From NCBI GenBank assembly GCA_035275265.1, contig DATENC010000012.1, forward strand, positions 62,001 to 126,000: DNA of 64,000 nucleotides, written 5' to 3'. The DNA is from JACQAP01 sp035275265. GTDB lineage: Bacteria; Pseudomonadota; Gammaproteobacteria; Burkholderiales; JACQAP01. This document shows positions 8,518-15,366 of this stretch, in pieces. The first letter of the stretch is position 1. Every line of letters starts with the position of its first letter. The notes under the pieces are model-generated. The model was given only the letters and a program-made list of their open reading frames with translations. It was not told where the DNA came from and did no database searches. The translations under genes were made by a program, and so were the position numbers.

Positions 8518-9147
8518 TTAGTAAGGTCGCCGCCAGAGGCTCGCCAGCCAGGGCTGCTGTTCGAATGGCAGACCCTCGGGCCGGTAGTAGTGGGTGAGTT
8601 CGACGAACCCCGCAGCGAGCAGAAGGCGACGCCATGTCTCCAAATCGTGATACACGCCAAAGCGCCCGTTGCTCCAACCCTCCTGGTTCTGGCCGCGGGG
8701 ATTGGAACTGAACAGCACGCCACCCGGTTTTAGACTCTCCAGTATTTCGCCCAGCACTCGGGGCAATGTCTGATTGGGCACATGAAACAGGGCGGCGTTG
8801 GCGAACACACCATCGAACCGGCTCTCGGGCAGATCGAGTTTAAGGAAATCCTGCTCCCACACTTCGCAGCCACTGTGTTTGCGTGCCATCGCCGCGAATC
8901 GCGTTGCGCCTTCCAATCCGATCGCGACATGTCCGAGTTCCGAAAATTCCTTCAGGTCGCGCCCCGGCCCGCAACCAAAATCGAGGATCGTAAAAGGCGG
9001 TCTGCCCTCGATGGTCTGCAGCAGAGCGGTAATATTCTGGCTGACGTTGTGATCGCGCGTGCCTTCCCAGAACGCTTGGGCGCGCTCGTTGTAATGGTCT
9101 AGAGTGAGGGTGGAGGTCTTTGCCAGTTCTTCCCGATTCAGTTTCAT
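8518..9147 (-). CDS. Class I SAM-dependent methyltransferase
   Basis: 209 residues. The SAM-binding motif I is LDFGCGPGRDLKEF near residue 55, followed by the acidic end of strand 2 (GLEGA) and a post-I motif (FDGVFANAALFHVP) near residue 110. The end SLWRRPY resembles the SpeE/UbiE-like small-molecule methyltransferases sometimes annotated as tellurite-resistance or ubiquinone-type enzymes, but the substrate cannot be assigned. No signal peptide. It converges with the GST gene and is divergent from the tiny transcription unit at 9193-9386. Confidence 0.88.
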   Translation of the reverse strand: MKLNREELAKTSTLTLDHYNERAQAFWEGTRDHNVSQNITALLQTIEGRPPFTILDFGCGPGRDLKEFSELGHVAIGLEGATRFAAMARKHSGCEVWEQDFLKLDLPESRFDGVFANAALFHVPNQTLPRVLGEILESLKPGGVLFSSNPRGQNQEGWSNGRFGVYHDLETWRRLLLAAGFVELTHYYRPEGLPFEQQPWLASLWRRPY

Positions 9148-9192
9148 GTTCGATGAGTCGTCGATCCGTCGAAGGCCGAAATGCCGCTGGAT

Positions 9193-9222
9193 TTGCGCTT
9201 TGCACGTTTGCTACACTATAGT
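9193..9222 (+). promoter_or_regulatory. Candidate promoter of the tiny transcription unit
   Basis: TATAGT at 9217-9222 is a near-consensus -10 box. TTGCGC at 9193-9198 could be the -35 with an 18-bp spacer, though only TTG matches consensus. An overlapping TACACT at 9212-9217 is an alternative -10. Transcription would begin near 9229, a few bases before the extreme ribosome-binding site. Confidence 0.45.
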
Positions 9223-9233
9223 CTGGCAACTTT

Positions 9234-9248
9234 GAAAGGAGGTGATCC
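9234..9248 (+). promoter_or_regulatory. Extended Shine-Dalgarno complementary to the 16S 3' end
   Basis: GAAAGGAGGTGATCC is the exact complement of GGATCACCTCCTTTC, the 3' end typical of proteobacterial 16S rRNA. That is 15 contiguous pairs, where 4-6 are usual. A GTG follows at 9250 and an ATG at 9276. Such long pairing would bind ribosomes very tightly and may be part of the function rather than a normal initiation site. Confidence 0.75.
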
Positions 9249-9275
9249 CGTGAGCGACCTACAAGGCAACACCGG

Positions 9276-9347
9276 ATGGCATACCGGATCAACCCGCAGT
9301 TTCAGGAGTTTGGGCCGGTAGTTCTGGCCGGATTGCCCAAGCAGTAA
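9276..9347 (+). CDS. Putative 23-residue peptide in a self-contained short transcript
   Basis: ATG 9276 to TAA 9345-9347 encodes 23 residues beginning MAYRINPQFQ and ending VVLAGLPKQ. The stop lies three bases before a strong terminator, as expected for a real last codon. A second frame, GTG 9250 to TAG 9319-9321, also gives 23 residues (MSDLQGNTGWHTG...) and is better spaced from the ribosome-binding site (one base after GATCC, seven after GAGG). One inserted base near 9275 would fuse them into a peptide of about 32 residues. I do not recognise either sequence. It could be a peptide precursor, a leader peptide or a small RNA with no coding role. Confidence 0.4.
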   Translation: MAYRINPQFQEFGPVVLAGLPKQ

Positions 9348-9350
9348 AGG

Positions 9351-9386
9351 CGCCCCGATCGTGAAAACGGTCGGGGCGTTTCATTT
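9351..9386 (+). terminator. Strong rho-independent terminator
   Basis: CGCCCCGATCGT (9351-9362) pairs with ACGGTCGGGGCG (9367-9378) through a GAAA tetraloop, giving a 12-bp stem with one wobble pair, followed by TTTCATTT. It ends the short unit starting near 9229, for a transcript of about 155 nt. It may also serve the convergent TAXI gene from the other side, though the T-tract there is poor. Confidence 0.85.
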
Positions 9387-9441
9387 CCGAGACGCGGGAC
9401 TGGGGCTGCGGCCTTCGTACGTTCGTGTCGGGTCGAGCGAC

Positions 9442-10395
9442 CTACGGTATCAGTCCCAGCTCTTTCAAGTAGCGTGCGACGCCGGGATGCAGAAACGCCG
9501 GGCGAGGGGTGGCAGCGAGTGTGTTGGCCGGTGTGGTTTCCCGTGCCTGCCCGAGCCGCAGCGAAAGCGCCGGCTGGGCACGGTGCAGGGCGCGCGCAAA
9601 GCGGTAGGCGAGGCCATCGGGGAGGCCGGGGCGCGCGAGGATCAGGCTCCAGGAACCGACCGTGGTAATGGCGCGATCCATCCCGCGATATGTCCCGGCG
9701 GCGACGGTCATGGTTTTCAGGAACGGGTGCTTTGCCTGGACCCGGGAAACGTCGTCCGCTTCGAGACCGATGAAGCGCGCGCCTTTGGGATCTCGCGCGA
9801 CCGTCTCGAATGCGGGCCAGCCGATTCCGCCGCCCCAAAGCGCGGCGGCGTCTCCACTCGACATCATTGGTGGCGCGTCTTTCACTTGTTCCAGCAGAAC
9901 GGCGTCGAAATCCTTGTGCAGGTCCAGACCCAAACCGTCGAGGACGTAGCGCGCGAACAGGACGAAACCGGAACCCGACGCGCCGAAGACGACGCGTTGA
10001 CCCTTCAGATCCGCGATCGTGCGGTAAGGCGAGTCTGCGCGCACCGCAAACATGCCTGCGCTCGAATACATTGCTGCGACGACTGACAATTGCGCAGGCG
10101 TGCGCCCGATGCCCGTCAATGCTTCGTAGGCGGCCGTCCCTTCGACTAAACCCAGATCGAGTAGACCTTCTTCGAGCAGAGGGATGTTTTCCTTGCTGCC
10201 CGCCGTCTGTCGGGTCCTGATGTCCAGGGACGGATCAGTCTCACGCAGCGTCTCCGCGAGCGCCTCGCCGTAAACGGTGAAACCCCCGCCCGGGGTCGCA
10301 GTACCGAGGACCAGCGTCGAAGATTCCGCACTGGCCGACGCCGGGCCGAAGATTACAGATCCGAGAATAAGCAGCGTGACGCCGAGTCTTTGCAT
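9442..10395 (-). CDS. TAXI family TRAP transporter solute-binding protein
   Basis: 317 residues from ATG 10395. The signal peptide LGVTLLILGSVIFGPASASA is followed by the TAXI-family opening LVLGTATPGGGFTVYGEALAETL and RTRQTAGSKENIPLLEEG. These periplasmic proteins bind small organic acids (glutamate or C4-dicarboxylate-like ligands) and deliver them to a fused TRAP permease; no permease gene is present nearby, so this is an orphan receptor here. A GTG at 10434 would add 13 residues; neither start has a good ribosome-binding site. It converges with the tiny transcription unit. Confidence 0.85.
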   Translation of the reverse strand: MQRLGVTLLILGSVIFGPASASAESSTLVLGTATPGGGFTVYGEALAETLRETDPSLDIRTRQTAGSKENIPLLEEGLLDLGLVEGTAAYEALTGIGRTPAQLSVVAAMYSSAGMFAVRADSPYRTIADLKGQRVVFGASGSGFVLFARYVLDGLGLDLHKDFDAVLLEQVKDAPPMMSSGDAAALWGGGIGWPAFETVARDPKGARFIGLEADDVSRVQAKHPFLKTMTVAAGTYRGMDRAITTVGSWSLILARPGLPDGLAYRFARALHRAQPALSLRLGQARETTPANTLAATPRPAFLHPGVARYLKELGLIP

Positions 10396-10503
10396 AGAGG
10401 GAATCTGCACCACGAATGAGGGTGCTGCGTGCACAGAGAAACAGGTTTTGGAGCCGGCTGGTTTTGCTATGAGTCCGCTGTCTTGCTCCTAGGCACCAAA
10501 GAT

Positions 10504-11175
10504 TCAGGCGCGGTTTTTCTCCACCCCTATCTTCTTCCACAGCGAAGCTTCCCAATCCATTTCCGCCGATACGGCCTCCTTCCCCGGCTCCGCGACGGGC
10601 CCATTGGCGGCCGATTCCCGCGAGTCCACGTAGTTCGTAGCTGCCTGGAACTTGCCTTCGGCGAGCTCCTGCGTGGAGATGTCGTCGCGATCCTGCAGCA
10701 GGGATTTCAGTTCCTCCAGGGTTTGCTCGATAGACGAGGAAGGCTCGGGGGCGATTTGCTGCCTAGCTGACGACGGCGCGACATCACGCCCGCAGTAGCG
10801 GCAGACGAGCGCTTCCGTTTTGATCTCCTCGGCGCAGAACGGGCACTTCTTCGCGGCGTCTTGTCCTGTGGACTTAATCTCCGCCGCCAGCTCGTTCCAG
10901 CTCGGCTCGTTCAACGAAAACACTGGATTTGTCACCGGCTGCGGGTCTTCCCGTACTTCCCGAACGTCCTTGTTGACCGCCCAGACAATGGCAGCCAACC
11001 AGCCCACAACCGTCCAGCCAAGCAAGAAGTTGATAAGACCGATCGCTATGGTGAAGCGATGCCTGCGAAGTACGGCGATGACAAGCGGAGTGAAGTAGGC
11101 AATCAGGACCACCGGCAGGAGCGCGATGGCCCAATCTTCGTATCCCGGAAAGTGTTGGCTCAGCGCATCAATCAT
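10504..11175 (-). CDS. Superinfection-immunity-type membrane protein with zinc ribbon
   Basis: 223 residues. Two membrane segments at about 15-35 and 44-66, the second being AIGLINFLLGWTVVGWLAA, match the superinfection immunity (T4 Imm-like) Pfam family. A C4 zinc ribbon follows at about residues 110-130 (CPFCAEEI and CRYCGRD), then an acidic, probably disordered tail ending in IGVEKNRA. In phage T4, Imm blocks DNA entry of a second phage, but most bacterial homologues are small membrane proteins of unknown function. No phage genes adjoin it. The fusion to a zinc ribbon and long tail is less common than the short form. Confidence 0.75.
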   Translation of the reverse strand: MIDALSQHFPGYEDWAIALLPVVLIAYFTPLVIAVLRRHRFTIAIGLINFLLGWTVVGWLAAIVWAVNKDVREVREDPQPVTNPVFSLNEPSWNELAAEIKSTGQDAAKKCPFCAEEIKTEALVCRYCGRDVAPSSARQQIAPEPSSSIEQTLEELKSLLQDRDDISTQELAEGKFQAATNYVDSRESAANGPVAEPGKEAVSAEMDWEASLWKKIGVEKNRA

Positions 11176-11387
11176 GAATACCGAGATCGTTGAGGTTCAG
11201 CCATTGTACGACGTTGATCGGCGATAGGAAACAGGGGGTGGAATCAGCCTTCGGGGCGCCGCGGCAAAAATGACGAAAGAGTATCAAAGGGAAAGTACAA
11301 CTAGACGTTTCGGCGGACCTGCTGACGAGGATTCGGTCTGGGTATTCGGCACGGTGCTAGACTGTCCGCAACGAGAGCCGAAACTGC

Positions 11388-11930
11388 GTGAATTCCATCT
11401 CAGAACGCTTTTCCCCATTGAAATGCGCCATAGTCGCCGCACTGTGCGCGGCGTCGACGGTCGCCATGGCGTGTGTCGAAGGCGATCTGAGAGGCGACGC
11501 CGTGACCTTCGAACGTGAAGTGGGAGCGACCCCCGCTGGCGACGAGGCGTCGATGAACGTGCTCGGCGCCGGCTGGTTCCGCGTCGCGGCGATCGAGAAG
11601 CATGGCGGCAACAGCGATCAGACTTACGTTACCCTGGAGTTGGACGGACAGCCGGTCATCACCACGTCGTTTGCGTCGCTGAAGAATCCGTGGATGCAAC
11701 TCAACACCTCGTTCATCGTCGCGAATGTCCAGACGGATGGCGACACCAGCACAATGACCATCTGGTATTCGCCCGAATTGAAATTCAGGGCCATGGCGGT
11801 GCTACGGGTGGACGTGCAGGAAGAAGGTGTGGACAGCCTGCGGATGCGTACCGTGATGAACAAGCCCGCACCGCACGAGCACCCACCAGGGACGACGCCC
11901 ACCACCCTTGCCCTTCCGGCTTTCAAGTAA
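11388..11930 (+). CDS. Exported hypothetical protein
   Basis: 180 residues from GTG 11388. A signal peptide (CAIVAALCAASTVAMA) is followed by a strand-rich domain with no family I recognise, and a proline-rich tail containing HEHPPGTTPTT. It contains one Cys after the cleavage site (MACVEGD), possibly a lipoprotein-like site, though the lipobox is weak. It converges with the DUF3299 gene, leaving six bases between stops. It might be a partner of the neighbouring ABC system, but its strand differs and it has no histidine-rich region. Confidence 0.65.
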   Translation: MNSISERFSPLKCAIVAALCAASTVAMACVEGDLRGDAVTFEREVGATPAGDEASMNVLGAGWFRVAAIEKHGGNSDQTYVTLELDGQPVITTSFASLKNPWMQLNTSFIVANVQTDGDTSTMTIWYSPELKFRAMAVLRVDVQEEGVDSLRMRTVMNKPAPHEHPPGTTPTTLALPAFK

Positions 11931-11936
11931 GGGGGG

Positions 11937-12602
11937 CTACTCCTTGTAAGGCTCCACGGCGCTCGCGCGCAGCGAATAGCCGATGTCGATGTTGGATTCC
12001 CCGTCCACCAGGTATAGCGCCTTCTTGCTCGCGGCAGTGGACAACTGGCCCGTTACCCAGATCGGCGCGAACAGGGCGACATTGGCCACGGGTTTGTCCG
12101 ACTTGACGTGCACGATCTGGTTCGGCGGCGGGGGCGGGGTGTGGATGCAGGCACCAACCCACGGCACCAGCAGGAATTCTGTGATGTCTTTGCCCGAGAA
12201 TTCCAGCGGCAAGAGATAACCCGGAATGCGCACCGTCTGGCCGTCGAGAGCCGCGTTTGCCGACTGTGCACGCAGCCGGCGTTGCTCGGCGATCTCCTTG
12301 CGCTTTGACAGCAGTCCGTCCACGTCGATGCCCGCTTGTTCGAGCTTGCTCGCAGCCGCCTGTTCGTCCGCGAGTTCGATGGGCGAGACCTTTTCGCCGC
12401 GCGCCTTGCGGTCGCGCACCGTGGCGATATCGGTCAACTGCAGGGCCTGCTGCTTGCTCAGGTTGGTGAACGGATGATCGGCCGGCAGTGGCGGGACCAG
12501 ATCTTTCCACATCAACTGGCGCGGAGCATCGGCCCACGCAACCGGTGCCAGCAACGTACCGAACAGGAGGAAGACAACGGGCAGGCAGGACTTTGTGGTC
12601 AT
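11937..12602 (-). CDS. DUF3299 domain-containing exported protein
   Basis: 221 residues. Signal peptide CLPVVFLLFGTLLAPVAWA, then the DUF3299 domain in the C-terminal half, with its hallmark RIPGYLLPLEF and VPWVGACIHTPPPPPNQ (Cys and His possibly metal-binding). The middle carries a charged helical segment. DUF3299 genes commonly sit beside an ABC permease/ATPase pair, as here, and such a set is part of the zinc-uptake system ZrgABCDE described in Vibrio. The permease gene ends 18 bp upstream, so the three genes form one operon with this one last. Confidence 0.85.
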   Translation of the reverse strand: MTTKSCLPVVFLLFGTLLAPVAWADAPRQLMWKDLVPPLPADHPFTNLSKQQALQLTDIATVRDRKARGEKVSPIELADEQAAASKLEQAGIDVDGLLSKRKEIAEQRRLRAQSANAALDGQTVRIPGYLLPLEFSGKDITEFLLVPWVGACIHTPPPPPNQIVHVKSDKPVANVALFAPIWVTGQLSTAASKKALYLVDGESNIDIGYSLRASAVEPYKE

Positions 12603-12620
12603 TGCAGTGGTCTCACGGCG

Positions 12621-13892
12621 TCAGATTCGTATGGTCATTCCATCGGCGAGCGAATAGCGGTAGATGCGATACGCGGGGATCAGGCCAATCACCACACCGG
12701 CTGCGGCTACCACGATCATCAGCACGAACTCGTAAACCGAAGGCCAGCCTACCACGATGAACAGCCCGAGGCGGGACTCCAGCCACGGTTGGCCGATCAG
12801 CAGTCCCAGGTAGAGGGCTCCGATGCCGAACGCGATTCCCAATAGCGTCAAAAACGTCGCTTCGCCGAGAATCAGGCCGAATACATGTATCGGGCGCGCA
12901 CCGACCGACCGCAGCACCGCCATCTCGCGGCGGCGTTCACTCAGACTGGTGAGTAGGGCGACCAGCATGCCCGAAAGACCCACCACCACTACCAGCGCCG
13001 ATACCGCGAATAGCGTCGTCTCCGCTGTGCCCAAGATTTCCCAGACCTCCAGCAATGTGGCGCCGGGAAGGATTGCGGTCAAAGGTTCCCCCGAATACTC
13101 GTTGACCAGCCTCTGCATTGACAACGCCGTACCGCGCGACTTGAGTCCCACCAGGAACGCCGTGATCGCTCGGCCCGCTTGCGTTTCTGCGCGCTGTTCG
13201 CGCTGGTCCGCGTCCCCACGCACGGCGGCCACGAGTGGATCGAACGCATCATCCGCGGTTTCCGCATGGACAGCATCCATGCCATCCAGGGTTACGTGCA
13301 CCGTGCGATCCACCGGCGTGCCGGTCCGCTCCAGTACCCCGGCCACCCGGAACGGATGTTGGTCGTGCAACGAGAAGCTCACGTCGCCCGCGCCGTGCGC
13401 GATGACGATCGAGTCACCGGATTTGTATCCGCGTTTGGCGGCGACGTCCGCGCCCAGCACCGCATCGTGCCTGTCTTCGAATGACCGGCCCTGCGCCAGC
13501 TTGAGCCTGCGATCGCGGCCAAAACGGAAGTACTCGAAATACCCCGGCGTCGTGCCAAGCACCCGGAAACCACGGTGCGAATCGCCGAGGGTCAGGGGGA
13601 TTGTCCACGCCACCTCCGGGCGTTGCGCGACGCTGCGATAGCTTTCCCAGCGGATGTTATTGGTGGCGTTGCCGATCCGAAACACGGAAAAAAGCAGTAG
13701 GTGCACGGGGCTGCTGCGTGCGCCCACCACCAAGTCGGTACCGGAGATCGTGGCGGTGAAACTCTCGCGCGAATCGCTGCGGAGGTGTTCTACTCCGAGC
13801 AACAGCATTACGGCAAGCGCGATCGAAAGTACGGTGAGCGCCGCGGTGAACTTGCGGTTGCGCAGACTCTTGACGGCGAGTGCGAGGATCAT
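12621..13892 (-). CDS. FtsX-like ABC transporter permease
   Basis: 423 residues with the MacB/FtsX topology: one membrane helix near residues 17-37, a large periplasmic MacB-PCD domain (about 40-270), then three helices (about 285-310, 335-365, 385-415). Proteins of this type do not form a classic substrate channel but transmit ATPase motion to periplasmic partners. The ATPase gene lies 12 bp upstream and the DUF3299 gene 18 bp downstream. Together they resemble the ABC part of a Zrg-type zinc system. There is no strong ribosome-binding site, so translation may be coupled to the ATPase gene. Confidence 0.88.
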   Translation of the reverse strand: MILALAVKSLRNRKFTAALTVLSIALAVMLLLGVEHLRSDSRESFTATISGTDLVVGARSSPVHLLLFSVFRIGNATNNIRWESYRSVAQRPEVAWTIPLTLGDSHRGFRVLGTTPGYFEYFRFGRDRRLKLAQGRSFEDRHDAVLGADVAAKRGYKSGDSIVIAHGAGDVSFSLHDQHPFRVAGVLERTGTPVDRTVHVTLDGMDAVHAETADDAFDPLVAAVRGDADQREQRAETQAGRAITAFLVGLKSRGTALSMQRLVNEYSGEPLTAILPGATLLEVWEILGTAETTLFAVSALVVVVGLSGMLVALLTSLSERRREMAVLRSVGARPIHVFGLILGEATFLTLLGIAFGIGALYLGLLIGQPWLESRLGLFIVVGWPSVYEFVLMIVVAAAGVVIGLIPAYRIYRYSLADGMTIRI

Positions 13893-13903
13893 CGGAACGT
13901 CTT

Positions 13904-14680
13904 TCAGGCCGGTGCCCGGGCGGATCCGGACGCGTGGTTGACGTCGGCCAACTGGATGGTGCGATCAAATAGCGGCGCGAGAGATGCGTCGTGGCTGACA
14001 AAGATCAGCGTTGCCCGTTCTCGTGAGCATTCGCGAAACAGCAGGTCGAGGAAGGCCACGCGCCGATCGGCGTCGAGCGACGAAGTTGGTTCGTCGGCGA
14101 TCACGAGCTCCGGCGCACCGATCAGAGCCCGCGCGGCCGCAACCCTTTGCTGCTGCCCCACGCTCAGTTCGGTCACCGGGCGGTCAAGCACCCTCGCGTC
14201 CCCCATGTCGAGGTGCCCGAGCAGACGCACCGCCTCAGCCTGAACTGTACGGCCCCCGCGTTGCGCACGCTCCTTGCGGCGCAGCGAGAACAAGCAGGGC
14301 AGGCAGACGTTCTCGACCACCGACAGAAACGGGATGAGGTTGAACATCTGGAAAATGAATCCGATATGGTCAGCTCGGAACCGATCCCGTGCGGCACCGC
14401 CGAGCGCGCCGATGTTCTGGCCGAGTACCCGGACGGTGCCTTCAATGGGTGTAATGACGCCGGCGAGCAGGCTGAGCAGGGTGGACTTGCCGCTGCCGCT
14501 CGGTCCGCGCAGGAAGACACGTTCCCCACGCGCGATCCCCAGGCTACGGATGTCAATGACGAAATCGGGCGCGACGAACCACGAAAAGCGCACGCCCGAC
14601 AGCTCGACGACGCCTTCGTGTGAGCCACCACTTCCTTGTGGCGGTAATGTTTGCAAGGTTACGGATGTGGAATGTTCCAT
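13904..14680 (-). CDS. ABC transporter ATP-binding protein, MacB/LolD type
   Basis: About 258 residues. Walker A is GPSGSGKST near residue 60, the Q-loop is FIFQMFNLIP, the signature is LSVGQQQRV (Gln in place of the usual second Gly), Walker B is LVIADEPTSSLD, and the switch His is in FVSHD. This is the LolD/MacB subfamily that pairs with FtsX-like permeases. Start candidates are ATG 14680 and GTG 14683; AGGGAG lies 9-12 bases upstream. It is first in the ATPase-permease-DUF3299 operon. The usual Zrg periplasmic zinc protein (DUF2796) is not encoded nearby. Confidence 0.9.
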   Translation of the reverse strand: MEHSTSVTLQTLPPQGSGGSHEGVVELSGVRFSWFVAPDFVIDIRSLGIARGERVFLRGPSGSGKSTLLSLLAGVITPIEGTVRVLGQNIGALGGAARDRFRADHIGFIFQMFNLIPFLSVVENVCLPCLFSLRRKERAQRGGRTVQAEAVRLLGHLDMGDARVLDRPVTELSVGQQQRVAAARALIGAPELVIADEPTSSLDADRRVAFLDLLFRECSRERATLIFVSHDASLAPLFDRTIQLADVNHASGSARAPA

Positions 14681-14904
14681 CACCGCAATGTACTCCCTGG
14701 GGCTGGGGACGCAGGAGCCAGAGTTATGAAGGATGCGCAAAAAAAGTCGAGATAGCTTCCTCGGGAACTCCGGCCCGCTAAGACCTTCTGAGGGTGTGGT
14801 GGTGGGGGACCGGGTATTTCCGGTGCCAACGGTTTATGCTTATGCTCATCATCCGCAAACGATGGTCGTTCTGAAAAATTTCCTTACATATTAGGGGGCC
14901 TACT

Positions 14905-15354
14905 GTGACAACTCTCAACGTGAACGGCAAGCAAGTCAGCGTCGATGTCGAAGACGACATGCCGCTGCTTTGGGTATTACGCGATGAACTAGGGCTGACC
15001 GGAACCAAGTACGGATGCGGGATTGCCATGTGCGGCGCCTGTACGGTGCATGTGGACGGTCAACCGGTGCGTTCCTGTGTGATGCCGGCCTCGGCGGTGG
15101 TTGGCAAGAAGATCACAACCATCGAAGCGCTGTCTCCGAACGGCTCCCACCCGGTACAGAAAGCCTGGGTGCAGCTCCAGGTGCCCCAGTGCGGATTCTG
15201 CCAAAGCGGCATGATCATGGCCGCCGCCGCGCTGCTCAAGGAAACCAAGAAGCCCACGGATGAGCAGATCGATGCCGTAATGAGCAATATCTGCCGCTGC
15301 GGCACCTACGCCCGCGTGCGTGAAGCCATCCATCTTGCCGCCAAGTCCGCCTAA
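14905..15354 (+). CDS. (2Fe-2S) subunit of molybdenum hydroxylase, IorA-like
   Basis: 149 residues from GTG 14905, with AGGGGG upstream. The plant-type 2Fe-2S centre is formed by CGIAMCGACTVHVDG near residue 40 and a downstream Cys; the second centre by CGFCQSGM and CRCGTY near residues 98-135. This is the small electron-transfer subunit of xanthine-oxidase-family enzymes. It carries electrons from the molybdopterin subunit encoded 12 bp downstream. The two-subunit form without an FAD subunit matches isoquinoline 1-oxidoreductase IorAB and similar aldehyde oxidases, which pass electrons to a cytochrome or quinone acceptor. Confidence 0.93.
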   Translation: MTTLNVNGKQVSVDVEDDMPLLWVLRDELGLTGTKYGCGIAMCGACTVHVDGQPVRSCVMPASAVVGKKITTIEALSPNGSHPVQKAWVQLQVPQCGFCQSGMIMAAAALLKETKKPTDEQIDAVMSNICRCGTYARVREAIHLAAKSA

Positions 15355-15366
15355 AGGGAGACCGCC

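Noticed and set aside
9250..9321. The GTG-started 23-codon frame as the main product of the tiny transcript
   Set aside because: Its composition (Gly, Ser, Thr, Arg) looks less protein-like than the ATG 9276 frame, and it stops 29 bases before the terminator. It is kept only as an alternative within the finding.
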